Below are positions 14,558-22,176 of a DNA stretch of 34,314 bases, one piece after another. The stretch is taken from contig CAZHDB010000013.1 of NCBI GenBank assembly GCA_964531225.1, positions 1 to 34,314 of the forward strand, given 5' to 3'. Position 1 is the first letter of the stretch. Each line of letters begins with the position of its first letter. Made by a program: the position numbers and the translations under genes. The notes below the pieces were generated by a model that was given only the letters and a program-made list of their open reading frames with translations, did not search any database and had not been told where the DNA came from. The DNA comes from CAZHDB01 sp964531225 (GTDB lineage Archaea > Thermoproteota > Thermoprotei_A > Sulfolobales > Desulfurococcaceae).

Positions 14558-16280
14558 AGAATTAGCTTATAAATATGCATTACTAAATGCTATAAAACAT
14601 GATGGAAAGGCTAGAGTAGGCCCAGTTGTATCAAAAATCATAGCTGAAAAACCAGAGATTAAAACAATTATTAAACAAGTAATACCAATTATCAAGGAGA
14701 TTGTTAGTGAGGTTAATAAACTCAGTATTGAAGAACAAGAAAAGATCATTAAAGAGAATTATCCTGAGCTTCTTGAGATAAGGCCTAAAGAGGAGAGAAA
14801 AGAATTACCTCCATTACCAAATGCTGTAGAGGGCAAAGTCATAACAAGATTCGCCCCCAATCCAGACTTTACAATACACCTTGGTAACGCTAGAGCTGCT
14901 TACTTGAGCTATATATATGCCAAAATGTATAAAGGTGAAATGATCTTACGTTTTGAGGATACTGATCCGAGAACTAAGGTGCCGTTTCCAGATTCTTACA
15001 ATAAGGTAAAAGAAGATCTTAAATGGCTTGGTGTAAAGTGGGGGAGGGAGTATATACAAAGTTTAAGACTGTCAATCTACTATGATATAGCTCGTAAACT
15101 TATAGAAATTGGCGGCGCATATGTTGATAAATGTGCTCCTGAGGTATTCCGTAAACTACGTGACCAAGGTAGAGCTTGTCCACATAGAGACCTAGATCCA
15201 AGTACCAATCTTGAAGAATTCGATAAAATGATTGAAGGATATTATGATGAAGGTGAAGCCGTTCTAAGGATAAAAACTGACTTAAACTATCCCGATCCCT
15301 CGATTAGGGATTGGGTTGCACTTCGAGTAATAGACACTAGCAAAACACCTCATCCAGTTGTTGGAGACAAGTATGTTGTATGGCCAACCTATAACTTTGC
15401 AGCGGGAATAGATGATCATTTGATGGGTGTGACCCATATATTTCGTGGCAAAGAACATGCTACAAATACTATTAAGCAAAAATTCCTCTATGGCCATCTC
15501 GGATGGAAGTATCCTGAGACAATACATGTTGGAAGACTTAGTCTTGAAGGCGTCATGCTCAGCAAAAGTAAGATGAGGAAGAAAATAGCTGAGGGTTATG
15601 AAGTATATGATGATCTGCGTTTTGGAACACTATCTGCATTGAGACGTAGAGGCATTGTTCCAGAGACAATACATGAGATCATTAAGAACGTAGGCATAAA
15701 TCCTGTTGATGCAAGGATAAGTTATGCAAATCTAGCAGCCATTAACCGCAAAATAATTGATCCAAGAGCTCCAAGATACATGATGGTAGTCGATCCAATA
15801 GAGATCACGGTGCATAATGTGCCCAAAGAACACAAGATAAGCATCATAAGGCATCCTACAACAAAGATTAAGGAAGAATATCTGCTGCAAGGACCAGTAA
15901 TCCATGTATACATATCGCGTAGAGATCTAGATATACTGGTTAATAAGAAAATGATAAGGCTCATGGATCTTGCTAATGTAGAGTATAAAGGTATTAACTA
16001 TAAAGATGGATCAATTGTTATTGAAACCATATTTATAGATAATGATCTAGAAACAGCGCGTAGAAAAGAATTATCAATAATACAATGGGTACCCAAAAAT
16101 GATTATATATTGATAGAAGTATTGAAGCCTGAAAACGACAAAATAATAACTGAGTACGGATACGGTGAAAGAGCTATTGAGAATATAGAACACGGATCAA
16201 TAATACAGTTTTATAGATATGGATTTGTAAGAATAGAGAAAACAGTTAAAGGAATACAGGCAATATATGCTCACTCCTAA
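14523..16280 (+). CDS. gltX: Glutamyl-tRNA synthetase (archaeal GluRS)
   Basis: Class I aminoacyl-tRNA synthetase charging tRNA-Glu; archaeal enzymes also mischarge tRNA-Gln for the transamidation route. The extra N-terminal helical region (about 1-95) is followed by the catalytic core: RFAPNPDFTIHLGNARAAYL with HLGN as the HIGH motif, FEDTDPRTKVP, and GVMLSKSKMRKKIAEG as the KMSKS motif. The C-terminal half is the beta-barrel anticodon domain of the archaeal/eukaryotic/GlnRS type. At 585 aa the length is normal. ATG 14523 is chosen over GTG 14505 because GTGGGCGA precedes it. It ends the superoperon that began with uS13; a 363-base gap follows. Confidence 0.96.
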   Translation: MTLDESKLKEIRELAYKYALLNAIKHDGKARVGPVVSKIIAEKPEIKTIIKQVIPIIKEIVSEVNKLSIEEQEKIIKENYPELLEIRPKEERKELPPLPNAVEGKVITRFAPNPDFTIHLGNARAAYLSYIYAKMYKGEMILRFEDTDPRTKVPFPDSYNKVKEDLKWLGVKWGREYIQSLRLSIYYDIARKLIEIGGAYVDKCAPEVFRKLRDQGRACPHRDLDPSTNLEEFDKMIEGYYDEGEAVLRIKTDLNYPDPSIRDWVALRVIDTSKTPHPVVGDKYVVWPTYNFAAGIDDHLMGVTHIFRGKEHATNTIKQKFLYGHLGWKYPETIHVGRLSLEGVMLSKSKMRKKIAEGYEVYDDLRFGTLSALRRRGIVPETIHEIIKNVGINPVDARISYANLAAINRKIIDPRAPRYMMVVDPIEITVHNVPKEHKISIIRHPTTKIKEEYLLQGPVIHVYISRRDLDILVNKKMIRLMDLANVEYKGINYKDGSIVIETIFIDNDLETARRKELSIIQWVPKNDYILIEVLKPENDKIITEYGYGERAIENIEHGSIIQFYRYGFVRIEKTVKGIQAIYAHS

Positions 16281-16643
16281 ACGTATAAGTAGTTATTATC
16301 GAAGAAACTTAAAGAGCCTCTAATAAAACAATTTTATGAAATCTTTATATTATATGAAGAAGCCTTTTTATGAGTAGTTTGAATAATGTTATCAAGGTTC
16401 TACCTTAATACTTATGGCTTCTATGGCTCTATTTTATTACTTGTAGATAAATATACTATTAATCATTGTAGATCCAGCTATTCTTATTATGGGATTTTTC
16501 CATAGGATCTGGGGATCTATTTAAGCACGGTATTGCCAGCTTTTTTGTTTAGAAAAAATAGATAGTTTTATAAACTATACTGTATATCCCTTAGAATAAT
16601 GGATTCGACGACCAGAACAATGTGAAGGGGTGAGGATGAGAAG
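16281..16643. other. Intergenic gap between gltX and eL8, with possible decayed reading frame
   Basis: No convincing gene. A hydrophobic plus-strand frame from ATG 16414 (MASMALFYYL) meets an in-frame TAG at 16444-16446 and continues INILLIIVDPAILIMGFF to TAA 16522-16524. This could be the remains of a small membrane protein or merely AT-rich chance. A short inverted repeat (AAGGT, TCT, ACCTT) lies near 16393-16405. The right end holds the eL8 promoter and leader, listed separately. I see no tRNA or C/D-box RNA. Confidence 0.4.
16562..16578 (+). promoter_or_regulatory. eL8 promoter: TATA box inside a palindrome
   Basis: ATAGTTT and AAACTAT form a perfect inverted repeat around TAT; the centre, TTTTATAAAC, is a good archaeal TATA box. 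A start site near 16595-16600 would give a leader of about 45-50 bases ending in the GGGGTGAGG ribosome binding site at 16625-16633. Archaeal L7Ae can repress its own mRNA through a K-turn in the leader; I could not draw a convincing K-turn here. Confidence 0.5.
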
Positions 16644-17030
16644 ATGAGCAAGCCATTTTATGTAAAATTTGAAGTGCCACCAGATCTTGCTGAGAAAGCA
16701 TATGAGGCATTAAAGAAGGCTAGAGAGACAGGTGGCAAGATCAAGAAGGGGACTAATGAGACAACTAAGGCTGTAGAACGTGGTCAGGCAAAACTTGTAT
16801 TGATCGCAGAAGATGTTGATCCACCTGAGATTGTTGCACACTTACCACTTTTATGTGATGAAAAGAAAATACCCTATGTCTACGTACCTAGTAAGAAGCG
16901 TCTTGGTGAAGCAGCTGGTATAGAGGTAGCAGCAGCTAGTGCAGCAATACTAGATCCAGGTAATGCTAAGGAGCTTGTTGAAGAAATAATTAAAGCTGTA
17001 CAAGAACTACGTGCGAAAGTTGGTAAGTAG
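16644..17030 (+). CDS. rpl7ae: Large ribosomal subunit protein eL8 (L7Ae)
   Basis: K-turn-binding protein that works in the 50S subunit, in C/D and H/ACA guide RNPs and, in archaea, in RNase P. At 128 aa it is the normal length. Recognisable stretches: the GTNETTKAVERGQAKLVLIA RNA-binding motif, AEDVDPPEIVAHLPLLCDEK, VPSKKRLGEAAGIEVAAASA. ATG 16644 is preceded by GGGGTGAGG. It is apparently a single-gene unit with its own promoter, and a hairpin follows the stop. The following eS28 gene is on the other strand. Confidence 0.97.
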   Translation: MSKPFYVKFEVPPDLAEKAYEALKKARETGGKIKKGTNETTKAVERGQAKLVLIAEDVDPPEIVAHLPLLCDEKKIPYVYVPSKKRLGEAAGIEVAAASAAILDPGNAKELVEEIIKAVQELRAKVGK

Positions 17031-17040
17031 TAGAATAATA

Positions 17041-17070
17041 GTTTATTCAGATAATAAACCAATATTTTTT
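17041..17070. terminator. Hairpin with T run between convergent eL8 and eS28
   Basis: GTTTATT and AATAAAC pair as a 7-bp stem around a 5-base loop, followed by AATATTTTTT on the plus strand. It begins ten bases after the eL8 stop, and the T6 run fits archaeal U-rich termination. For eS28 on the minus strand there is no T run on the correct side, so it probably serves eL8. Confidence 0.5.
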
Positions 17071-17117
17071 ATCCTTAGAATATATTAGTTTTCAAAGAAT
17101 TATACTTGGATACTACT

Positions 17118-17375
17118 TTACCTCCTACTTAATCTACGTGCTTCACGCTCTGTCTCACGTAGTATTAGGATATCTCCGATTCTAACAGGGCCTTTAACAT
17201 TTCTAGTAATTATACGTCCTCGATCCCTACCTTCAAGTACTCTTACACGTACTTGTGTAATTTCCCCAGTAACACCTGTTCTTCCAATAATCTGGATTAC
17301 TTCTGCTGGAAAGCCTATTTCTTCAATTACGTTTATAGGTGGCTGCTCTACAATGATCTTTTTCTCCTCACTCAT
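17118..17375 (-). CDS. rps28e: Small ribosomal subunit protein eS28
   Basis: Archaeal/eukaryotic 30S protein of the OB-fold class near the mRNA exit. At 85 aa, with AEVIQIIGRTGVTGEITQVR, VLEGRDRGRIITRNVKGPVR and the terminal ILRETEREARRLSRR. The N-terminal extension (EEKKIIVEQPPINVIEE) is longer than in many archaea. ATG 17375 has GAAGGGTG eight bases upstream. In many archaea eL8, eS28, eL24 and Ndk are in one operon; here eS28 is inverted and divergent from eL24. Confidence 0.96.
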   Translation of the reverse strand: MSEEKKIIVEQPPINVIEEIGFPAEVIQIIGRTGVTGEITQVRVRVLEGRDRGRIITRNVKGPVRIGDILILRETEREARRLSRR

Positions 17376-17426
17376 ATTAATACACCCTTCTAATCTCTGC
17401 TGTCCTATAGAGACTCCAAATACTTG

Positions 17427-17433
17427 TTATAAA
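17427..17433 (-). promoter_or_regulatory. TATA box of eS28
   Basis: On the minus strand, TTTATAA preceded by AACC. A start about 25 bases downstream (near 17403) gives a leader of roughly 28 bases that just includes the ribosome binding site at 17383-17390. Confidence 0.5.
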
Positions 17434-17446
17434 GGTTACGACAAAA

Positions 17447-17455
17447 TTTAAATAA
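17447..17455 (+). promoter_or_regulatory. TATA box of eL24
   Basis: TTTAAATAA with a purine-rich upstream element (ACAAAA) forms a good BRE/TATA pair. It is about 14 bases from the eS28 TATA box on the other strand, so the two divergent promoters share about 30 bases. The eL24 leader would be about 35-40 bases. Confidence 0.5.
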
Positions 17456-17515
17456 GGACTTTAAGGGGTAATGTAGAACTATTAGTAGAAGGAACATGAG
17501 GGGTAGAATAGAGGT

Positions 17516-17704
17516 ATGCCTAGAATAGTTCATTGTAGTTTCTGCGGTGTAGAAATAGAACCTGGAACAGGTATAATGTACGTTACGAATGATGGTTCGG
17601 TTTTCTGGTTTTGCAGTAGTAAGTGTTATAAAAGTTATTTAAAGCTTAGGCGAGATCCAAGGAAATTTAAATGGACAGTTAAAGGTAGACAGAAACAAAG
17701 GTAA
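17516..17704 (+). CDS. rpl24e: Large ribosomal subunit protein eL24
   Basis: Small zinc-ribbon 50S protein. At 62 aa it is the normal archaeal length. The zinc site is CSFCG near the N-terminus and CSSKC near residue 35; the C-terminal RRDPRKFKWTVKGRQKQR is the family signature. ATG 17516 follows a GGGGTAGAATAGAGG purine-rich stretch. Ndk comes next after a short gap, the conserved archaeal order. Confidence 0.96.
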   Translation: MPRIVHCSFCGVEIEPGTGIMYVTNDGSVFWFCSSKCYKSYLKLRRDPRKFKWTVKGRQKQR

Positions 17705-17785
17705 CACTTCTCCCAAGATAAACCCACTTTATAAAGTAATGTTTAAAGACTTCCTCTTATGATCACTCTACAGCGGGGATTGGTT

Positions 17786-18208
17786 ATGGGTATCGAGAGA
17801 ACACTTGTAGTAATAAAACCCGATGGTGTAGAGAGGAGATTGGTTGGAGAGATCATTAGTAGATTTGAAAAGAAGGGCTTCAAGATCAAGGCATTGAAGA
17901 TGTTTAGGTTTACTAAAGAGCAGGCTGAAGAATTCTATAAAGTTCATAGAGGCAAGAGCTTCTTTAAAGATCTAATAGATTTCATTACATCAGGACCTGT
18001 AGTTGCAATGATCCTTGAAGGAGATAATGCTGTAAAGGTAGTGAGACTAATGATAGGGCCTACCGACGGTAGAGAAGCGCCTCCTGGAACTATACGTGGC
18101 GACTATGCATTATCTAAGTCAAGAAATATAATCCATGCAAGTGATAGTCCAGAGAATGCAGAATTTGAGATAAGTGTTGTATTTAAGAGTGACGAAATTC
18201 TTGACTAA
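17786..18208 (+). CDS. ndk: Nucleoside diphosphate kinase
   Basis: Transfers the terminal phosphate between nucleoside triphosphates and diphosphates through a phosphohistidine. Family landmarks: RTLVVIKPDGVERRLVGEI, YKVHRGKSFFKDLIDFITSG, MIGPTDGREAPPGTIRGDYA, and the active His in NIIHASDSPENAEFEI. The frame opens at ATG 17759, but ATG 17786 gives MGIERTLVVIKPDG, the usual beginning, at 140 aa, with CGGGG upstream; the extra nine residues are unsupported. A palindromic ACTTTATAAAGT near 17729-17740 could be the promoter. The stop codon overlaps the stop of convergent aIF5B by four bases. Confidence 0.96.
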   Translation: MGIERTLVVIKPDGVERRLVGEIISRFEKKGFKIKALKMFRFTKEQAEEFYKVHRGKSFFKDLIDFITSGPVVAMILEGDNAVKVVRLMIGPTDGREAPPGTIRGDYALSKSRNIIHASDSPENAEFEISVVFKSDEILD

Positions 18209-20013
18209 AATATTAAGCCATAGGTTGGATCTATTTTCTTCTTAATATTAATGATTTCTTTAAGAACCATCATTTCATCATTACTTAATTCATTCTTGAA
18301 TTTTGAAAGCCATAGTTTAACATGATCTTTAGGTATATCTGTGTATAATATATCGCCTTCATCAATATGTCTGCCGACAAGAACCCTACCCTTAATCGAA
18401 ATTGCAACAGCCTGACCAACACGTGCTTCCTTCAAAACATTATCACGATCACGGATCTGCATGATCTCCCCAATTCTCATACCATCTTCCCTCATAAGTA
18501 GGTATCCAGGCCTTATTTTTCCACCAAGAACTTCTACCCCTACAATGGCAGGCTCGCTTCTTCTAAATATGTACCCTGGTATAATCCTTATTTTACCCGG
18601 TCTAACAAGAGACTCTAATACCTTTAGTCTCTCCGACTCCTTGAGCCTTTTAACCCAGTCTATATAGTCCTCTAATAACCTATAGATCACATTATTTATG
18701 AATAACTTTACACCCTCCTTGGCAGCTAGCTCTTTAGCCTCCGGCAAAACCTTGACGTTGAAAACCAATATAACCCCATATTCTGGCTTATTTTTCTTAA
18801 CAATAGCCGCTTCCATAACATCATTTTTAGACACGGGCCCAACATCAGCTAAACGTACTGGTATATTTTCCCTACGAAGTGCAGCAACAAGAGCTTCTAG
18901 TGTACCAAGAGTATCAGCCTTAACAATAACACCAACATTATCAGTCTTAATACGTATAGACTCGATCTCTTCTCGTATCTTAGCCAAGTATTCATCAACA
19001 AGGCTTTCATTAGGAACGACAAATACTGGAGAACCAGCTAATGCATCTTCAAGACCTGGAGCGGAGATTTTTACACCAGTAGCAGCTACAGCTTCAACAA
19101 TAGCCCTGAACTTACCCTCATGCGCTCTCATATCCTGTAATGGACGGGGCATAAGAAGCGCACGTACCTTGGTAACAATAGGTTTTGTCTTACCACCAAC
19201 TACAATTAAGTCTCCACGCCTAATAACGCCATCGTATATGATTACATCAATTGTAGTGCCTAAACCAGGCTCTTCCTTAACCTCAAGAATCACACCCTTA
19301 CCAGGTTCATCACTAGTAACTAGCTTCTTCTTCATAAACTGCTGTACTAGACCTGTTAATAAAGCAAGTAATTCTGGTAATCCCTCTCCTGTCTTAGCAG
19401 ATACTGGTACAATAGCTACAGTCCTACGGAAGTCCTTTATACGATCGAATCTTTCAGACATAAATCCATGATTATAGAGTTGTTCAACTATTCTATAGAT
19501 TAACTGATCTAGTCTAGCCTGTACACTTGGGTTTTGTAATTTAATAGTCTCTAGGAAAGGCTTATCAGGCTGAGGCTTCCAACCAGGTATTCGGTCGATC
19601 TTGTTTGCTGCAACTATGAATGGCACGCGTCTTTCCTTTAGTATTTCAATACTTTCAATTGTTTGTGGTTGAAGACCTTCCATGATATCAATTACTAGAA
19701 TAGCTATATCAGCGACACTTCCTCCTCTTCTGCGTAAGTTACTAAATAGCTCGTGTCCAGGAGTATCTATGAATAATAGGCCGGGTATCTCGATCCTTAG
19801 CCTTGGAAAATATTTCTTTAATGGTTCTGCAACCTTCCTTAAAACACTTGCTGGAACAATACTAGCTCCTACATGTTGTGTTATTTCACCCGGTTCTTTC
19901 TTTGTTACAGCTGTACCACGTATTTTATCGAGTAGAGTGGTTTTGCCATGATCAACGTGGCCTAATACAACAACTATTGGTTGCCTCATCCACTTCTTAG
20001 CTTTACTACTCAT
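18205..20013 (-). CDS. infB: Translation initiation factor aIF5B (IF-2 homologue)
   Basis: GTPase that promotes subunit joining and initiator tRNA placement. At 602 aa it has the archaeal length with no intein. G domain near the N-terminus: G1 GHVDHGKTT, G2 region GEITQHVGAS, G3 DTPGHE, G4 NKID, G5 VSAKTGEG. It is followed by domains II-IV, including the long helix, and the C-terminal barrel. ATG 20013 has TGGAGGAT upstream on the minus strand. It is divergent from the eS6 gene; a TATA-like element at about 20061-20073 on the minus strand is its likely promoter. Confidence 0.97.
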   Translation of the reverse strand: MSSKAKKWMRQPIVVVLGHVDHGKTTLLDKIRGTAVTKKEPGEITQHVGASIVPASVLRKVAEPLKKYFPRLRIEIPGLLFIDTPGHELFSNLRRRGGSVADIAILVIDIMEGLQPQTIESIEILKERRVPFIVAANKIDRIPGWKPQPDKPFLETIKLQNPSVQARLDQLIYRIVEQLYNHGFMSERFDRIKDFRRTVAIVPVSAKTGEGLPELLALLTGLVQQFMKKKLVTSDEPGKGVILEVKEEPGLGTTIDVIIYDGVIRRGDLIVVGGKTKPIVTKVRALLMPRPLQDMRAHEGKFRAIVEAVAATGVKISAPGLEDALAGSPVFVVPNESLVDEYLAKIREEIESIRIKTDNVGVIVKADTLGTLEALVAALRRENIPVRLADVGPVSKNDVMEAAIVKKNKPEYGVILVFNVKVLPEAKELAAKEGVKLFINNVIYRLLEDYIDWVKRLKESERLKVLESLVRPGKIRIIPGYIFRRSEPAIVGVEVLGGKIRPGYLLMREDGMRIGEIMQIRDRDNVLKEARVGQAVAISIKGRVLVGRHIDEGDILYTDIPKDHVKLWLSKFKNELSNDEMMVLKEIINIKKKIDPTYGLIF

Positions 20014-20109
20014 AGCTATTATCCTCCAATACGTATCTAACTACTATAACTAGTAGAGCAATACTATATATGCTACCCATAATCAACACCTGTCTAGAAA
20101 AACAAAATA

Positions 20110-20117
20110 TTATATAT
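20110..20117 (+). promoter_or_regulatory. TATA box of the eS6 superoperon
   Basis: TTATATAT within AAAATATTATATATAC is the best promoter element before eS6. Transcription would begin near 20140, giving a leader of about 45 bases that contains the complete hairpin at 20156-20177. Confidence 0.5.
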
Positions 20118-20155
20118 ACTAGTATTAGGCAAAACACATAGGAGTTAGAGAATAG

Positions 20156-20180
20156 CTGGTGCCGCTTGAGGCACCGGAGG
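20156..20180 (+). promoter_or_regulatory. GC-rich leader hairpin overlapping the eS6 ribosome binding site
   Basis: CTGGTGCC (20156-20163) and GGCACCGG (20170-20177) pair as an 8-bp stem with one G-U pair around the loop GCTTGA. The ribosome binding site GGAGG is 20176-20180, so its first two G residues are in the stem base. The TTG start is at 20186. In such an AT-rich genome a GC-rich stem here stands out and could control translation. Structure seen; control is inferred. Confidence 0.55.
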
Positions 20181-20185
20181 TATAA

Positions 20186-20836
20186 TTGGAAATGGCTGAT
20201 TTCAAGATAGTAATATCTGATCCGGAAGCTCCTAAGAAAGGTAGCGTTGTAAAGGTCAAGGTAGTAGGCGCTGACCTACCATATGATAGAGGGGTAAAGG
20301 AAGGCTTTAAGCTACCAGTTGCTAAAATGAGTAAGGCATTACTCGAGAAACTAGATGCTAAGCATGGTGTTGTGACAGTCAGAATCTATAAGCCAGAGTC
20401 TAATGAGAAGGCCAATATAAGGTGTACTGTCGAGGTAGATGACAATATTCCAGAAAATGAGGTTCATATAAGTACAGGCCTACTCATGGATAAAGTTGGC
20501 GTTACAGAGGCCGAGGGAGAAGTTTTTAGAGCCAGGGCTTGGCAGGTTAGGATTAACGATGAACGTACTAAGAGGCTCATAGGGCTCAAGATCGGCGATG
20601 TATTTGACGGATCTCTTATAGGGCTTAAGAATGTTAAGCTTAAGATAACTGGTGGTAGTGACTATAGTGGTTTCCCAATGAGACCTGATATAATGGGTGG
20701 TGTTAAGAAGAGAGTACTATTGTCCGGCCCACCCGGTTTTCATCCAAAGGAGAAGGGTGAACGCCGTCGTAAAATGGTTAGAGGCAATACTATTACAGAA
20801 GATATTGTACAGATAAATACAGTAATCGTTTATTAG
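20186..20836 (+). CDS. rps6e: Small ribosomal subunit protein eS6
   Basis: Archaeal/eukaryotic 30S protein. At 216 aa it is long for an archaeal eS6, because of a C-terminal region that continues past the core. The core contains MADFKIVISDPEAPKKGSVV, GLKIGDVFDGSLIGL, KITGGSDYSGFPMRPD, the GVKKRVLLSGPPGF motif and ERRRKMVRGNTITEDI. Both TTG 20186 and ATG 20192 follow GGAGGT; TTG has four bases of spacing and ATG ten. It heads a plus-strand superoperon (aIF2-gamma, PIN, Rpo7, Spt4 and so on), and a hairpin overlaps its ribosome binding site. Confidence 0.95.
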   Translation: MEMADFKIVISDPEAPKKGSVVKVKVVGADLPYDRGVKEGFKLPVAKMSKALLEKLDAKHGVVTVRIYKPESNEKANIRCTVEVDDNIPENEVHISTGLLMDKVGVTEAEGEVFRARAWQVRINDERTKRLIGLKIGDVFDGSLIGLKNVKLKITGGSDYSGFPMRPDIMGGVKKRVLLSGPPGFHPKEKGERRRKMVRGNTITEDIVQINTVIVY

Positions 20837-20931
20837 CTTTAATAAAACCTCAATACTACGGCTAATTTTATTTTCTATACAATACATCATAGACTGTATA
20901 GAAGTAGATAGTTGGAGGTGTTTATAGGAAT

Positions 20932-22176
20932 TTGCCATGGATACTTAAACAGCCTGAAGTGAATATTGGTGTAATAGGACATGTAGATCATGGTAAAACA
21001 ACTCTTGTTCAGGCAATAACAGGTATATGGACTGCGAGACATAGTGAGGAGCTTAAACGAGGTATGACTATTAAGCTTGGCTATGCAGATGGTAATATAG
21101 CGTATTGTGAGAATCTTGAGCCTCCAGAGGCATATACTACAGAACCTATATGCTCGGATGGTAGTGAATCAAAGTTACTACGTAGAGTTAGTTTTGTAGA
21201 TGCTCCTGGCCATGAGGCTTTAATGGCTACAATGCTTTCTGGAGCAGCTTTAATGGATGGTGCAATACTTGTTATAGCAGCTAATGAACCATGTCCACAA
21301 CCTCAGACAAGAGAGCATTTCGTTGCATTAGATATTATTGGTGTACGTAATCTAGTTGTTGTACAAAATAAGGTTGATGTAGTGTCTAGGGAGGCTGCGC
21401 TTGAAAATTATAAGCAAATAAAGAAGTTCTTAATGGGTACATGGGCTGAAGATGCGCCTATAATACCAGTTAGTGCGTTACATAAGGCGAATATTGATGT
21501 AGTACTTCAAGCTATTGAAGAGATCATTCCTACTCCGGAAAGAGATCCATCTAAACCACCGCTCATGTATGTGGTACGTAGTTTTGATGTAAATAAACCT
21601 GGTACACCACCAGAGAAGCTACAGGGTGGCGTAATAGGTGGTTCATTAATTCAAGGAGTATTGAGAGTTGGTGATGAAATAGAGATTAGGCCTGGTATAA
21701 GGATACCTATTGGACCTGGTAAGTATCGTTACGAACCAATTATTACGGAGGTTGTTAGTCTAAGATTCGGAGATCTAGAGGTTGATGAAGCTAGACCCGG
21801 TGGATTACTAGCCATAGGTACAAAGCTTGATCCTAGCCTTACTAAGGCTGATGCTCTTGTAGGTAATATAGTTGGTAAACCCGGTCATTTACCACCTGTT
21901 GGTACTAGGCTCAGGATACACTACAGACTTATGGAGCGCGCTGTTGGCACTAAGGAGCTTATAAAGATACCTCCTATAAGGATTAGAGAACCTATTGTAG
22001 TTACTATAGGTACTGCTATAAGACTTGGATTTGTAGTTAAAGTATCTGGTGACATGATCGACATAATGCTAAGAGATCCTGTTGCTACATGGGAGGGATC
22101 GAGAGTAGCTATTAGTAGACAAGTGCTTGGTAGATGGAGACTTACTGGATGGGGTATTATTGAAGAAATTAGTTGA
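20932..22176 (+). CDS. eif2g: Translation initiation factor aIF2 gamma subunit
   Basis: GTPase subunit of the aIF2 heterotrimer that brings methionyl initiator tRNA to the small subunit. G motifs: GHVDHGKTT at 16-24, DAPGHE at 90-95, QNKVD, and the SALHKAN loop. Domains II and III follow, ending VAISRQVLGRWRLTGWGII. At 414 aa the length is normal. The insert before DAPGHE normally has a CxxC-CxxC zinc knuckle; here only C59 and C74 remain (YCENLEPPEAY and PICSDGSES), so the metal site looks degraded. TTG 20932 gives MPWILKQPEVNIGVIG; GGAGGTG lies 13 bases upstream and AGGAA three bases upstream. Its stop overlaps the next start. Confidence 0.96.
   Translation: MPWILKQPEVNIGVIGHVDHGKTTLVQAITGIWTARHSEELKRGMTIKLGYADGNIAYCENLEPPEAYTTEPICSDGSESKLLRRVSFVDAPGHEALMATMLSGAALMDGAILVIAANEPCPQPQTREHFVALDIIGVRNLVVVQNKVDVVSREAALENYKQIKKFLMGTWAEDAPIIPVSALHKANIDVVLQAIEEIIPTPERDPSKPPLMYVVRSFDVNKPGTPPEKLQGGVIGGSLIQGVLRVGDEIEIRPGIRIPIGPGKYRYEPIITEVVSLRFGDLEVDEARPGGLLAIGTKLDPSLTKADALVGNIVGKPGHLPPVGTRLRIHYRLMERAVGTKELIKIPPIRIREPIVVTIGTAIRLGFVVKVSGDMIDIMLRDPVATWEGSRVAISRQVLGRWRLTGWGIIEEIS

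Noticed and set aside
16444..16446. TAG as a pyrrolysine codon
   Set aside because: No reason to expect pyrrolysine in a crenarchaeon, and the surrounding frame is not a known protein.
18698..19471. 257-codon plus-strand open frame inside the aIF5B gene
   Set aside because: Exactly antisense to well-conserved aIF5B domains, Ser/Thr-rich and without family features; a shadow frame.
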